NCBI GenBank assembly: GCA_902491895.1
Contig: CABUJH010000044.1
Coordinates: forward strand, 1 to 14,996
Direction of reading: 5' to 3'
From: an uncultured Collinsella sp.
Lineage (GTDB): Bacteria; Actinomycetota; Coriobacteriia; Coriobacteriales; Coriobacteriaceae
DNA: 14,996 bases
In this document: in pieces, positions 14,466-14,996 of the stretch
How the letters are laid out: every line of letters starts with the position of its first letter
Numbering within the stretch: the stretch's first letter is position 1
The notes under the pieces: generated by a model
Databases searched by the model: none
What the model was told of the DNA's origin: nothing
What the model saw: the letters and a program-made list of their open reading frames with translations, nothing else
Made by a program: the position numbers and the translations under genes

Positions 14466-14702
14466 TTAGTGGCTATGCGGGCAATTGGCGCAGCAGCCGC
14501 TGGTGGCGTTGGTGCTGGAGCCGCCGCTTCGCTGGTCGGTGTTGTAGAAACCGCTGCCTTCGAACTTAATGCCGCTGGCCGAGAACGTCTTGGATGCCGG
14601 GGCGCCGCAGCTGGGGCATACGACCTCGGGCGTCTCGGACATGGGGTGCTCAACCTCAAACACGTTGCCGCAGCTCGTGCACTTGTAATCGTAGCGCGCC
14701 AT
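14466..14702 (-). CDS. FmdB-family zinc-ribbon protein
   Basis: The 78-residue protein starts at 14702 behind AAAGGAAG. It opens MARYDYKCTSCG, with Cys8/Cys11 and Cys29/Cys32 (CPSC) forming one zinc ribbon. SKTFSASGIKFEGSGFYNTD is typical of the family often named FmdB or CxxC_CxxC_SSSS. The name comes from a proposed regulator of formamidase and should not be read as a function; the role in most bacteria is unknown. The last residues are GCCANCPHSH, with three more cysteines and two histidines that could bind a second metal. It is flanked by terminators on both sides and is probably transcribed alone. Confidence 0.88.
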   Translation of the reverse strand: MARYDYKCTSCGNVFEVEHPMSETPEVVCPSCGAPASKTFSASGIKFEGSGFYNTDQRSGGSSTNATSGCCANCPHSH

Positions 14703-14724
14703 AATACTTCCTTTTCAGCACAAA

Positions 14725-14746
14725 GCGGGCAGATCGCTCTGCCCGC
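14725..14746 (-). terminator. Hairpin between malQ and the zinc-ribbon gene
   Basis: GCGGGCAG and CTGCCCGC pair perfectly around ATCGCT. On the minus strand it lies 44 bases after the malQ stop and is followed by TTTGTGC. It probably ends malQ transcripts. The zinc-ribbon promoter would have to lie within or just beside it. Confidence 0.55.
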
Positions 14747-14790
14747 AAAAATTCAAACAGCTGTAACTGTACCCTATATCGGGGGTTTTA

Positions 14791-14996
14791 TCACGCTTCG
14801 CCCCAGAATCTATGGGTGCTGCGCAGGAGCTTCGCAGTTTTCTGTTCGGCCGCAGCAATGTCGGCCTCCTGCGCCTGCCATGTCCAGTTACCCGTGGCCA
14901 CGCCCGGCACGTTCATACGTGCATCGTCGCCCAGCCCCAGCACGTCCTGCAGCGGCATCATAACGAGCGGAGCATCGCTGGCCAAGGCGTTGCCCA
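14791..14996 (-). CDS. malQ: 4-alpha-glucanotransferase (GH77), C-terminal end
   Basis: Only the last 68 or so residues are inside the window; the frame is open through the right edge. MMPLQDVLGLGDDARMNVPG followed by GNWTWQ is the conserved C-terminal signature of MalQ/amylomaltase. These enzymes move alpha-1,4-glucan segments between maltodextrins in the cytoplasm, in glycogen and maltose use. The active-site residues lie outside the window and cannot be checked. The tail past NWTWQ (about 30 residues, ending STHRFWGEA) is charged and looks complete at its stop. Confidence 0.85.
   Translation of the reverse strand, partial: GNALASDAPLVMMPLQDVLGLGDDARMNVPGVATGNWTWQAQEADIAAAEQKTAKLLRSTHRFWGEA

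Overview
The window reads as a chromosomal segment of a high-GC Gram-positive gut actinobacterium of the class Coriobacteriia, most like Collinsella. This is inferred from the composition and gene content, since no 16S or other marker is present. Most genes are housekeeping, with GC-rich coding, clear purine-rich ribosome binding sites and little intergenic space. There is no tRNA, rRNA, CRISPR array, phage gene or transposase.

Left part (1-5760) is all on the minus strand. Read 5'->3' on that strand it runs: metK (S-adenosylmethionine synthetase), a single-chain iron-sulfur L-serine ammonia-lyase, an L,D-transpeptidase with peptidoglycan-binding domains, and the start of a HlyD-type periplasmic adaptor cut by the window edge. 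The last two are envelope functions.

Middle part (6027-13239) is all on the plus strand and divergent from metK: gltX, then priA-def-fmt-rsmB. This cluster joins replication restart with the start of protein synthesis: Fmt formylates initiator Met-tRNA, Def removes the formyl group, RsmB methylates 16S rRNA and GltX charges tRNA-Glu. priA-def and fmt-rsmB are tightly spaced; a 321-base gap with a long inverted repeat and a terminator-like hairpin separates def from fmt.

Right part (13430-14996) starts with an AT-rich gene for an unrecognised membrane-anchored or lipoprotein-like protein with a helical middle and a Ser/Asn/Gln-rich linker. It converges on a minus-strand FmdB-type zinc-ribbon gene. 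The window ends in the 3' end of a minus-strand 4-alpha-glucanotransferase gene (malQ).

The most unexplained structure is intergenic. Five gaps each hold a long, nearly perfect inverted repeat (arms 12 to 33 bases, some with nested hairpins), and all five differ in sequence. Several share GGGAC/GTCCC boxes. They sit after, before and between genes, so they are not all simple terminators, and they are the best candidates here for an uncharacterised repeat family. Other points of interest are a consensus sliding-clamp-binding peptide at the N-terminus of PriA, the AT-rich orphan gene, and a strong third-position base shift along fmt-rsmB.
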